Shown here: positions 1 to 6,950 of the stretch, one piece after another
Layout of the letters: every line of letters begins with the position of its first letter
How positions within the stretch are numbered: position 1 is the stretch's first letter
Notes under the pieces: generated by a model
Seen by the model: the letters and a program-made list of their open reading frames with translations, nothing else
Told to the model about the DNA's origin: nothing
The model's database searches: none
Program-made: the position numbers and the translations under genes
Source: Sporosarcina sp.
Lineage (GTDB): Bacteria; Bacillota; Bacilli; Bacillales_A; Planococcaceae
Direction of reading: 5' to 3'
Length of the DNA stretch: 46,758 nt
Assembly (NCBI GenBank): GCA_029263895.1
Contig: JARIDO010000004.1
Coordinates: forward strand, 1 to 46,758

Positions 1-95
1 AAACACAAAGTGTTCACTAAAAATCGAAAATAAAGACCATTCCAAGGTGAACTAATGATACAGTTAGATAGAATATCAAAAGTGAGTAGGCGATA

Positions 96-500
96 ATGAT
101 GATAGAAGTAAAACGATCACCCGTTAGTAATGGTGAATTCAATAGAGGTGTTTTTGCCAAATGTGATATAAAAAAAGGACAACTCTTCCATGAAGCACCA
201 GTCGTTTCGTATCCAAACGAACAGCATCAACATATTGAACAAACGCTTCTCGGTGATTATGCATTTGAATATGGCATTAATCATACAGCTATACTTCTAG
301 GTTATGGGATGTTGTTTAACCATTCATATGAACCGAATGCAACCTATGAAATCAATTTCGGAAATGACACGTTTGACTTTTTTGCATATAAAGACATAAA
401 AGCAGGCGAAGAAGTGCTCATTAATTATAACGGCGATGTCGATGATAAAGAACAACTATGGTTTAATGAAGACTATGATGAATCAAAGTCTGCAGACTAA
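96..500 (+). CDS. SET domain-containing protein (small, 134 aa)
   Basis: A compact protein made almost entirely of a SET-type fold. Visible SET signatures are the N-terminal RGVFA segment (about residues 18-22), NHSYEPNA (about 75-82, matching the family NHSCxPN motif with Tyr in place of Cys) and GEEVLINYNG (about 107-116, matching the GEEL-DY motif that helps form the active site). SET proteins are usually S-adenosylmethionine-dependent lysine methyltransferases; the substrate of short bacterial members is unknown. The length leaves no room for pre-SET or post-SET zinc domains. Two ATGs are adjacent at 96 and 99, preceded by a moderate GAGTAGG ribosome site. It is monocistronic, with a strong hairpin directly after the stop. 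Family assignment is firm; enzymatic activity is inferred. Confidence 0.85.
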   Translation: MMIEVKRSPVSNGEFNRGVFAKCDIKKGQLFHEAPVVSYPNEQHQHIEQTLLGDYAFEYGINHTAILLGYGMLFNHSYEPNATYEINFGNDTFDFFAYKDIKAGEEVLINYNGDVDDKEQLWFNEDYDESKSAD

Positions 501-506
501 AATTAG

Positions 507-548
507 AAAACGGTGTAGCACATGAGATTTCATGTGCTACACCGTTTT
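507..548. terminator. Bidirectional intrinsic terminator (SET gene / pbuE)
   Basis: A perfect 19-bp inverted repeat (arms 507-525 and 530-548, core GGTGTAGCACATGA) with a 4-nt loop, A-rich on one side and T-rich on the other. It lies between two convergent genes and can end transcription in both directions. Confidence 0.93.
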
Positions 549-563
549 TGATAGATCATTTAT

Positions 564-1754
564 TTATTCGCAACTAACTGCTTGTTGTTGCTCCTGACGA
601 TTTCTCTTTTTATCGACTGAAATGGATAATGAAATGGCCGCACAAATAAATGCAATAATGACAATAATTCCACCGACTGCAGGCATACTTGTGACACTGC
701 CTGTTTGTGAGAAGACCATTCCACCGACACCCGAACCTAGCGCAATTCCGATTTGTAATGCTGAATTGTTAAAGCTTTGGTGGATGTCAGAAGAAACTGG
801 ATCACTCTGGATAATGTAATCCTGTTGTGGTGGCGCAAGAGCCCAACTAAGTGCACCCCATACCATCATGACTACTAAGAAAACAGGAAGTGAGAAAGTA
901 GAATACGGTAGGATGAACAAACTAACTGCAAATGCTCCTAGAATGAATAATATACTTTTCTTCGAACCAATACGGGAAGCTAGTCCGCCTCCGAATGCTC
1001 CTCCGCTAACTGCGGCGATTCCGAAGATGAAGTAAAAAATACTAATTGTCGATGGACCAAGATTCATCGTTGTTTCTAGAAAAGGTGTGAAATACGCATA
1101 TACCGTATAGTGCCCAGCTAACATAAACATTGTCGCTAAATGTGCAAACACAATTTTTTTATTAGCTAATGCTTTTAATTGCGCTGCGAGAGGCTGTACT
1201 TTACCAGTTGGTATTTCATCAAAAAACTTGCTAATGAGCGCAATGGTTCCCACTGTCAAAATTGCGATACCAAGAAAAACTGTACGCCATCCAAATGCGT
1301 TCGTGATGACAATTCCTATTGGAACACCAAGAACGAGTGATGAACTGATTCCCATGTAGATATATCCTAACGCTTTTGCGCGATGCTGTGGCTTTGAAAT
1401 TCGTGCAGTAATCGTAAGAGAAAGGACAATTACTAACGCAGCACTTGCCGCAGTTAAAATTCTTGCTGTCATCATTGTTGCAAATGTAGGGCTGAAATAA
1501 GTAAATACGTTCCCTAAGAAGAACACACCCAATGTAATCAAATACAACTTTTTGCGTTCCACTTTTGCAGTCAACGATAGTAGGACAGGTCCTGCAATTG
1601 CATATACTAGCGCGAAAATCGTAATAAGCTGTCCGGCCGTTGCGATAGAAACGTTGAGGTCATCTGCAATGACAGGCAGAATACCCCCGACAATCAACTC
1701 AACTAAACCTACAGTTATCGCAGATATCGCTAATAAAAATACTCTGAAATCCAA
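564..1754 (-). CDS. pbuE: Purine base/nucleoside efflux pump PbuE (MFS)
   Basis: A major facilitator superfamily exporter of about 396 aa with 12 hydrophobic segments. The N-terminus (VFLLAIS, then VGLVELIVGGILP and TAGQLITIFALVYA) closely follows B. subtilis PbuE, which exports hypoxanthine, adenine and related purines. The reading frame is open 57 codons further upstream, but that stretch is the riboswitch. The true start is the TTG at 1754, placed after TAGGAGGAATTAG and giving MDFRVFLL. An adenine-type riboswitch lies in the leader, the same pairing as in B. subtilis, which strongly supports the name. Expression should rise when adenine is abundant. The gene is convergent with the SET gene and shares its terminator. 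Confidence 0.93.
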   Translation of the reverse strand: MDFRVFLLAISAITVGLVELIVGGILPVIADDLNVSIATAGQLITIFALVYAIAGPVLLSLTAKVERKKLYLITLGVFFLGNVFTYFSPTFATMMTARILTAASAALVIVLSLTITARISKPQHRAKALGYIYMGISSSLVLGVPIGIVITNAFGWRTVFLGIAILTVGTIALISKFFDEIPTGKVQPLAAQLKALANKKIVFAHLATMFMLAGHYTVYAYFTPFLETTMNLGPSTISIFYFIFGIAAVSGGAFGGGLASRIGSKKSILFILGAFAVSLFILPYSTFSLPVFLVVMMVWGALSWALAPPQQDYIIQSDPVSSDIHQSFNNSALQIGIALGSGVGGMVFSQTGSVTSMPAVGGIIVIIAFICAAISLSISVDKKRNRQEQQQAVSCE

Positions 1755-1793
1755 ACTAATTCCTCCTACCAAGTTATCATCCTTTTTTGAAAA

Positions 1794-1887
1794 TGAAAAA
1801 ATCCCGATTACAAAAATTCTTTTGTAATCAGGATTTAACGGTTCCTGGTAGAGACCCTCGAACCATATTATCGAGGTTATACATACG
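1794..1887 (-). promoter_or_regulatory. Adenine-type purine riboswitch with terminator (pbuE leader)
   Basis: Read on the minus strand, the aptamer (1887 down to about 1819) has J1/2 UAUAA, an L2 ATATGG loop, the J2/3 core GTCTCTACC and P3 closing at G1829. The J3/1 bases are A1828, U1827, U1826: the position equivalent to U74/C74 is U, which selects adenine over guanine. The 3' side of P3, J3/1 and P1 (CCTGATTACAAAA) doubles as the 5' arm of a terminator (arms about 1820-1832 and 1803-1816) followed by TTTTTT at 1794-1799. Ligand binding and termination are therefore mutually exclusive, which makes this a transcriptional ON switch. P1 contains two mismatches. Confidence 0.92.
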
Positions 1888-1915
1888 ATTTCTATAATGA
1901 AATTTTCTATTGTAC

Positions 1916-1944
1916 AATTTATCATGTTTTTTACACATTGGCAA
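1916..1944 (-). promoter_or_regulatory. Probable sigma-A promoter of pbuE
   Basis: On the minus strand, TTGCCA (1944-1939), a 17-bp spacer and TAAATT (1921-1916). A start about 7 nt downstream would begin the transcript about 20 nt before the aptamer. This is a consensus match only. Confidence 0.5.
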
Positions 1945-2020
1945 GATGCCTTGTTTAAGTGCTAAGATTTAGACTTTTCATTTAAAACATAGGAAGTTGT
2001 TTTTGGGACAACCTACTTGT

Positions 2021-2033
2021 AATGATAATCATT
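2021..2033. promoter_or_regulatory. Fur-box-like palindrome before yqhH
   Basis: AATGATAATCATT is a perfect inverted repeat (AATGAT-A-ATCATT) and matches the central part of the classical Fur consensus; TAATGATAATCATT covers 14 of its 19 positions. It abuts the AAGAGGTG ribosome site of the SNF2 helicase gene. The match is seen directly; Fur control of this gene is inference. Confidence 0.4.
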
Positions 2034-2048
2034 TAAGAGGTGATGAAT

Positions 2049-3581
2049 TTGAACATAGAAAAATCATCTGGATGGAAAGAAGGTTTTACAGAAAGGTTAA
2101 CAGGTCAAGTGCCGTGGGATAGTTGGGAACTTTATAAAATAAGTTATGACATTATTGAAAATGGGCTGATTCGTGAATTTAAAGGTCTACAATCTCTTAA
2201 GTATTTACCGAATGTAAAACCTTTACCACATCAATTACATGCAGCAGAAACTGTCATTGATGAGATGGGTGGTAAAGCGATACTTGCGGATGAAGTAGGG
2301 CTTGGTAAGACGATTGAAGCGGGTTTGATATTAAAAGAATATTTGTGTAGGGGATTAGTGAAAAAAGCGCTTATTCTCGTTCCTGCTTCACTTGTGAATC
2401 AATGGATAGCGGAGTTGCATCAAAAGTTTCATATACCTGCAATGCAGTATCGAAAAAACTATGATTTGCAGTTTTGCGACATAGTTGTAATGAGTATGGA
2501 CACAGCGAAAAGAAGTCCACACAAAGAAAAAATCTATTCACAACAATATGATTTGGTCATTGTCGATGAAGCACATAAGTTGAAAAATCATAAGACGTTA
2601 AGTTATATATTTGTACAAAACTTGAAGAAAAGATTTTGTTTGTTACTGACAGCTACTCCAATTCAAAACCATGTCTTCGAAATGTTCTATCTTGTATCCC
2701 TGTTAAAGACAGGACATCTCGGGCATTATGAATCATTTACAAAGACTTTTTCTGCTACGAAACGGAATGTGGAGGACGAAAGGCATTTAAAAGAATTGGT
2801 GAGTCAAGTAATGGTTAGAAATAGAAGAGGTGATACAGGAATTGAATGGACGAAACGTCATATTCAAATTTTCTCAATCGAATTTACGCAACGAGAAAAA
2901 GATGTTTACAATCTCATCGTCAACTTGAGTAGCGTTTCTAGAGCATTTTCAGAACCACTTACCATGCTCACATTACAAAAGGAAATGTGTAGTAGTCATA
3001 TAGCTACACAGCTTACGTTAGAAAAAATGCTTCGTAACTGTGTGAACGATGAAGAAGTTTCGCACATTCAAGACGTTCTTCAGAAACTTGAGCAACTAGC
3101 TATACATTCAAAAGCACGAAAAGCGTTAGAAATAATTCAACAGGCGGATAATAAAGTGATTATCTTTACAGAATATCGAGCGACACAACAATTTTTAAAA
3201 GCCTATTTTGAAACGAAGGGCATATCAAGTGTTATCTTTCATGGGCAATTGAGCAAAAACAATCGTGAATGGGTGAAGCAATTATTTAAGGAACGAGCCC
3301 AAGTTTTAATCGCAACAGAGTCTGGAGCAGAGGGGATCAATCTTCAGTTTTGCCATCATATCATCAATTATGATTTACCGTGGAATCCTATGAAATTAGA
3401 GCAACGTATAGGTCGAGTGCATCGATTGGGACAGGTAGAGGATGTACAGATTTATAATTTAGTCATACAAAATACGGTTGAAGATGAAATACTGGAGTTA
3501 CTAACGGAGAAAATAGGGATTTTTGAAAAAGTCGTTGGTGAAGTAGATGATATTTTAACAACATTTAAACAGTCTATTTAA
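2049..3581 (+). CDS. yqhH: SNF2-family DEAD/DEAH-box helicase (YqhH-like)
   Basis: A Swi2/Snf2 ATPase of about 510 aa, similar to B. subtilis YqhH. Motifs in order: Walker A in DEVGLGKTIEAG (about residues 81-92), DEAH (173-176), LTATPIQN (motif III) and QRIGRVHRLGQ (motif VI, about 452-461). Members remodel protein-DNA or protein-nucleic acid complexes using ATP; the physiological role of YqhH is not established. In-frame GTG (2040) and ATG (2043) starts overlap the AAGAGGTG ribosome site, so TTG 2049 at proper spacing is preferred; the difference is three residues. A Fur-like palindrome precedes it. It is followed 12 nt later by yqhG, an arrangement conserved in Bacillus. Confidence 0.88.
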   Translation: MNIEKSSGWKEGFTERLTGQVPWDSWELYKISYDIIENGLIREFKGLQSLKYLPNVKPLPHQLHAAETVIDEMGGKAILADEVGLGKTIEAGLILKEYLCRGLVKKALILVPASLVNQWIAELHQKFHIPAMQYRKNYDLQFCDIVVMSMDTAKRSPHKEKIYSQQYDLVIVDEAHKLKNHKTLSYIFVQNLKKRFCLLLTATPIQNHVFEMFYLVSLLKTGHLGHYESFTKTFSATKRNVEDERHLKELVSQVMVRNRRGDTGIEWTKRHIQIFSIEFTQREKDVYNLIVNLSSVSRAFSEPLTMLTLQKEMCSSHIATQLTLEKMLRNCVNDEEVSHIQDVLQKLEQLAIHSKARKALEIIQQADNKVIIFTEYRATQQFLKAYFETKGISSVIFHGQLSKNNREWVKQLFKERAQVLIATESGAEGINLQFCHHIINYDLPWNPMKLEQRIGRVHRLGQVEDVQIYNLVIQNTVEDEILELLTEKIGIFEKVVGEVDDILTTFKQSI

Positions 3582-3593
3582 AGGAGAATATTC

Positions 3594-4376
3594 ATGTATC
3601 CCCAAGAAATACACGGATTTTTATTGCGCTTTTTTAAAGAGAATGGTTGTGAAATTATTGAGGGGAATAACAACTACATGGCTGTCCAATTGACAATCGA
3701 GATGGACAAAAGGATTATGAATCGTCCGTTCTATTGGCGTTATATAGAAAGTGTGAATGGAGAGTCAGCCCCTGCGACACTTACATTTATTACAGACCCA
3801 AACGAGGTTGCTCCAACCGTTAAAGGAGAAGTGGTGTATCTAGGTTCACCAAGACTGAGTCAATTATTTTCGGTGACAAATGAAATGGGAAGATTTGTCC
3901 ATTTATATGAGCAAGTAGTTGGAGCACAACGTGGACAATCGATTTGTACGCCATGGCTAGGTGTGAATTATAAGATCGCATACCGCAGTCATCAGACAAA
4001 GGAAATGCTCTTTTCGTTAGGGATGAATCTTATGACAGGTGCTGTTATTGAAGAATTTCAAAAAACGCTGTCAACTTTAAAGTTAAGCGCCGATATGTCA
4101 ACGAACACTTTTCATTTACCGTACACAATTTCACCGCAACGTGCTTTAGATCGATTAGAGGCGATTATCGAAAACGTTATAGCAGCCGATGATCATTCTT
4201 GGGCTCTCGTGGCAGAAAAAAGATGGCAAAAGGACCAGTTGTTATTAGACTACTTTTACGAAGGGGAAGCGCTACTTCCTCCTAGTTATGAAATAGAGAA
4301 AAAGGCGTTAGAAGAACAATACAAACCAAGAGTTGAAATTGAAATCATAAGTGGTGGCTTATTCTACTTACAATAA
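3594..4376 (+). CDS. yqhG: YqhG family protein
   Basis: A 260-aa soluble protein with no signal peptide or membrane segment, beginning MYPQEIHGFLLRFF. It resembles the YqhG family, found beside the SNF2 helicase YqhH in bacilli; the function is unknown. The start ATG follows AAGGAG with good spacing and the gene lies 12 nt after yqhH, so the two are almost certainly cotranscribed. The N-terminal half is beta-rich with a conserved-looking PFYWRYIE patch (about residues 42-49), and the C-terminus is acidic and helical. A role as partner or accessory of the helicase is inferred from the conserved pairing only. Confidence 0.8.
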   Translation: MYPQEIHGFLLRFFKENGCEIIEGNNNYMAVQLTIEMDKRIMNRPFYWRYIESVNGESAPATLTFITDPNEVAPTVKGEVVYLGSPRLSQLFSVTNEMGRFVHLYEQVVGAQRGQSICTPWLGVNYKIAYRSHQTKEMLFSLGMNLMTGAVIEEFQKTLSTLKLSADMSTNTFHLPYTISPQRALDRLEAIIENVIAADDHSWALVAEKRWQKDQLLLDYFYEGEALLPPSYEIEKKALEEQYKPRVEIEIISGGLFYLQ

Positions 4377-4392
4377 GTTGTAAAACTAAACT

Positions 4393-4495
4393 GACCCCTT
4401 CAATATGAGATGATTTGATGCTTTTCAATGAATCAGTGTATTGCTAAGATTTAGCAATACTGCATGTTTTGCAGAATTGTTGGGGGGATGGAGAA
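4393..4495 (+). promoter_or_regulatory. Structured leader before the ECF S-component gene
   Basis: The stretch holds a perfect 10-bp hairpin (GTATTGCTAA / TTAGCAATAC, 4438-4460), a short CTGCA/TGCAG hairpin (4461-4475) and an upstream ACCCC tract (about 4393-4398) that could pair with the GGGGGG of the ribosome site (about 4483-4488). No U-tract follows, so control, if any, would act on translation. It does not match a riboswitch class I know. Confidence 0.35.
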
Positions 4496-5038
4496 ATGAA
4501 AGCAGCTGTACCTAGTTTGAAAACAAAAACGACAACATTTGATATGATTTTATCATCGATGGGGATTGCGCTTGTGTTTGTGGCTACATTGTTATTGAAT
4601 ATTAAATTGCCAATTACTGCGAATGGTGGTTTAGTTCATCTTGGAACAGCCATGCTTTTCATTATTTCTATTTTATTTGGACCTAAAAAGGGTGCGATAG
4701 CAGGTGCATTCGGAATGGGTTTATTCGATTTAGTTAGTGGATGGGCACTATGGGCACCGTTTACAATCGTTACACGTGGCTTACAAGGTTATATTGTTGG
4801 TAAAATTGCATGGTCAAACGGTAAAAATGGAAGTAGTTTGTCACTAAACATCCTTGCCATTCTCGTCTCAGTACCATTCATGCTAGGTGGCTATTACGTA
4901 TGTGAACGGGTTATATTTAATAGTTGGATTGTGCCATTAGCATCTATTCCGGGTGATCTTGTACAGAATGCAATTGGACTGGTCGTTGCGTTGCCTGTTT
5001 GTATTTTACTAAAACGAATCTCGTTTTTTAGAACATAA
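4496..5038 (+). CDS. ECF transporter S component (vitamin uptake, substrate unknown)
   Basis: A 180-aa integral membrane protein with about five to six hydrophobic segments. The GGLVHLGTAMLFIISILFGP and GAIAGAFGMGLFDL segments are typical of the ECF substrate-binding (S) subunits of the riboflavin/HMP-like group. Such proteins bind a vitamin or precursor and work with a shared EcfT-EcfA-EcfA' module encoded elsewhere. The frame is open from 4469, but the ATG at 4496, after GGATGGAG, is the credible start. The substrate cannot be read from sequence; hydroxymethylpyrimidine, pyridoxine or riboflavin relatives are possible. A convergent terminator follows directly. Confidence 0.8.
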   Translation: MKAAVPSLKTKTTTFDMILSSMGIALVFVATLLLNIKLPITANGGLVHLGTAMLFIISILFGPKKGAIAGAFGMGLFDLVSGWALWAPFTIVTRGLQGYIVGKIAWSNGKNGSSLSLNILAILVSVPFMLGGYYVCERVIFNSWIVPLASIPGDLVQNAIGLVVALPVCILLKRISFFRT

Positions 5039-5040
5039 CG

Positions 5041-5079
5041 AAAATGCCACCGTCTAATCTATTTAGATGGTGGCATTTT
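5041..5079. terminator. Bidirectional terminator (ECF gene / MerR gene)
   Basis: A 17-bp inverted repeat (5041-5057 and 5063-5079, core ATGCCACCGTCTAA) with a 5-nt loop and one G-U pair, flanked by A and T runs, between convergent genes. Confidence 0.93.
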
Positions 5080-5084
5080 TAAAT

Positions 5085-5900
5085 TTATTCACACTGAATC
5101 ATGATTTGGGTAATGTAATCATCGATACCGTCAATTACCATTTCGTTAATGCCTTCTTCATAGGCGTAGCCAGTTAATATAATTTCATTCTCTTTGGCGA
5201 ATGCTACCATTCGTGCGTAAGCGCTTGGCAGTCGATCCCAATTTCCAATACAAAAACCACGGATATAACGTCCTTGTGGTTTAGTAAAAACCTTTACGTT
5301 TTTCGGCTTATTGTCTACTTTAATAAAAAAGCAATCATAGTCATCATAGTTCTCAGCTAAAATGTGTTCAGAGGAGATCATTGTTCCGTAATTTTTATTG
5401 AAAAGTCGGTGATCTCGCAAGATTTGAGTGTGATCGATAAGTACTGGGAAATAGTCATCATCTTCTAATCCAGTTAGCGAATCGCTAAGTATGAGATATT
5501 CTTCTTTACAGTCAACGATTTCAATCATTGATAAATCGATTTGATCAGCTAAATCGAGAAGTTCTTCTTGATTTAGTAGTAATTTTTTGATGGAACGAAG
5601 ACGTTTAATGTTGTCATCAATTTCTTTCGTCTTCTGGACGATAATGTTACGCAGTGAAATAGGTGTTCGATTATTTATAAATGAAGAAATTTCGTCAATG
5701 GACATATGCAACTCTCTTAACGTTAATAACATTTCAAGAAGTGGACTTTGTGCATAGGTATAGTAGCGATAGCCATTTTCACCAATATAAGATGGAGAAA
5801 ACAAGCCAATCTCATCGTAATAATGTAGTGTTCTTTTGTTGATGTTGTGAAGTTTTGCAAATTGACCGGATGTAAACATCATTTTATTTTTAGCTGGCAT
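5085..5900 (-). CDS. MerR-family regulator with C-terminal effector domain
   Basis: A 271-aa regulator. The N-terminal winged helix-turn-helix (about residues 6-75; INKRTLHYYDEIGLFSP and NGYRYY are diagnostic) is followed by a dimerisation helix (about 80-125) and a GyrI/BmrR-like effector-binding region to the end. This multidrug-sensor layout binds drugs or lipophilic cations in family members. The ATG at 5900 is used because GAGGAG lies 10 nt upstream; longer readings run into the operator. The gene is divergent from a GNAT acetyltransferase whose promoter has the 19-bp spacer typical of MerR targets, so it probably activates that gene and adjusts its own expression. The ligand is unknown. 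Confidence 0.87.
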   Translation of the reverse strand: MPAKNKMMFTSGQFAKLHNINKRTLHYYDEIGLFSPSYIGENGYRYYTYAQSPLLEMLLTLRELHMSIDEISSFINNRTPISLRNIIVQKTKEIDDNIKRLRSIKKLLLNQEELLDLADQIDLSMIEIVDCKEEYLILSDSLTGLEDDDYFPVLIDHTQILRDHRLFNKNYGTMISSEHILAENYDDYDCFFIKVDNKPKNVKVFTKPQGRYIRGFCIGNWDRLPSAYARMVAFAKENEIILTGYAYEEGINEMVIDGIDDYITQIMIQCE

Positions 5901-5917
5901 CAAAATCAACTCCTCAC

Positions 5918-5948
5918 TTGACCTTACAGTTACTGTACAGTTTAACAT
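5918..5948 (+). promoter_or_regulatory. MerR-type promoter with 19-bp spacer and dyad operator
   Basis: TTGACC (5918-5923), a 19-bp spacer and TAACAT (5943-5948), reading toward the acetyltransferase. Inside the spacer are two overlapping dyads: ACAGT-T-ACTGT (5926-5936, 6 bp per arm with the flanking T/A) and the perfect palindrome ACTGTACAGT (5932-5941). An overlong spacer with a central dyad is the hallmark of promoters that MerR proteins untwist to activate. Confidence 0.75.
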
Positions 5949-5991
5949 GAAGGTAGATAGAAAAAAAGAAGTTAGTTGGAGGAGTTAGAAC

Positions 5992-6621
5992 ATGTTGAAA
6001 AATGCAATTGAATTTAGAGAAATTAGAAGCTCAGATTATTCAGCTTTAGAAAAGATTATTAGTGATACATGGCAATATGATCGTTTTAGCGGTCCAAAAC
6101 TTGCGAGACAAATGAGTAAGCTTTATTTGGCTAGTTGTTTGGCAAGCCAAACCTTTACTTGTGTTGCTGTTCATAATGGTGAAACTGTTGGAATTGTGAT
6201 GGGGAAAAATAACAAGGTGGATTCGGTTCCAATGCGGTACAAAATAAGACAAGCAATGGCCGTTGTATCACTCCTTTTAACACGAAAAGGTCGAATGGTA
6301 GCTAAAATTTTTGAGGGTTTAGATAAATTAAATGAAGACTTATTAAAGAGCGGTGGTCAAACCTTTGATGCTGAGCTTGCATTTTTTGCGGTTCGTTCAG
6401 ATCAACGTGGAACAGGTATCGGCAAAGAATTATATCTTAGATTTTTGGATTACTTGAAAACGTTTGAAGCTGAACAATTCTTTTTATATACGGACAGTAG
6501 TTGTAATTACGGGTTCTATGAACACCAAGGATTAGAACGTTTAGCTGAACAAGAATATAGTTTTAAGCCCTATATGAATGAAGAGATGACATTTTACTTG
6601 TATGGACAGGTAGAAAAATAA
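5992..6621 (+). CDS. GNAT family N-acetyltransferase
   Basis: A 209-aa acyltransferase of the GCN5-related fold. The acetyl-CoA pyrophosphate-binding motif A is visible as RSDQRGTGIGKEL (about residues 137-149), preceded by the beta-4 strand AELAFFAV. The C-terminal YGFYEHQGLERL segment is typical of motif B. The substrate is not predictable. The ATG follows TTGGAGGAG. The gene is divergent from a MerR multidrug-type regulator and lies behind a MerR-style promoter, which suggests induction by a small molecule and perhaps a detoxification role; that is inference. It is single-gene, followed by an AT-rich gap. Confidence 0.85.
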   Translation: MLKNAIEFREIRSSDYSALEKIISDTWQYDRFSGPKLARQMSKLYLASCLASQTFTCVAVHNGETVGIVMGKNNKVDSVPMRYKIRQAMAVVSLLLTRKGRMVAKIFEGLDKLNEDLLKSGGQTFDAELAFFAVRSDQRGTGIGKELYLRFLDYLKTFEAEQFFLYTDSSCNYGFYEHQGLERLAEQEYSFKPYMNEEMTFYLYGQVEK

Positions 6622-6794
6622 ACTATCATAGAAAAACTAAATAAGACTTTGCGGACTATTAAAATGGAATAGATAGAACTTGGCTATTTTAAAAGTTTTA
6701 TATTACTATAGCTTCCTCCTATAAATAAAAAATAAAATGAATCGTTTTCATAAAAGTGGAACATTTTTGAAAAGATAAAAATCTGAGTAGTAGT

Positions 6795-6821
6795 GAAATA
6801 ATTGTCGAACTGTGCCGATAT
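6795..6821 (+). promoter_or_regulatory. Sigma-D (flagellar/chemotaxis) promoter of the MCP gene
   Basis: GAAA (6795-6798), exactly 15 nt, then GCCGATAT (6814-6821). The consensus is TAAA-N15-GCCGATAT, so 11 of 12 positions match. It lies about 130 nt before the chemoreceptor start. The rest of the 6622-6950 gap is AT-rich and shows no gene or clear hairpin. Confidence 0.85.
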
Positions 6822-6950
6822 AACAAATATGTAGTATAAAGAGGTCTATACATTATGATTTTAATATAAAAATGGGTCTAAAAGGATTTGTTAGGTCATA
6901 ATTGTCAATCATTCTACATATGCAATTGAAGTTATAGAGGAGGAAGAACA

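Noticed and set aside
1755..1925. 57-codon N-terminal extension of PbuE
   Set aside because: The stretch is occupied by the adenine riboswitch and terminator, and a strong ribosome site precedes the TTG at 1754.
4393..4495. preQ1, THF or TPP riboswitch before the ECF gene
   Set aside because: The conserved cores of these classes are not found; only simple hairpins and a possible C-tract/ribosome-site pairing are visible.
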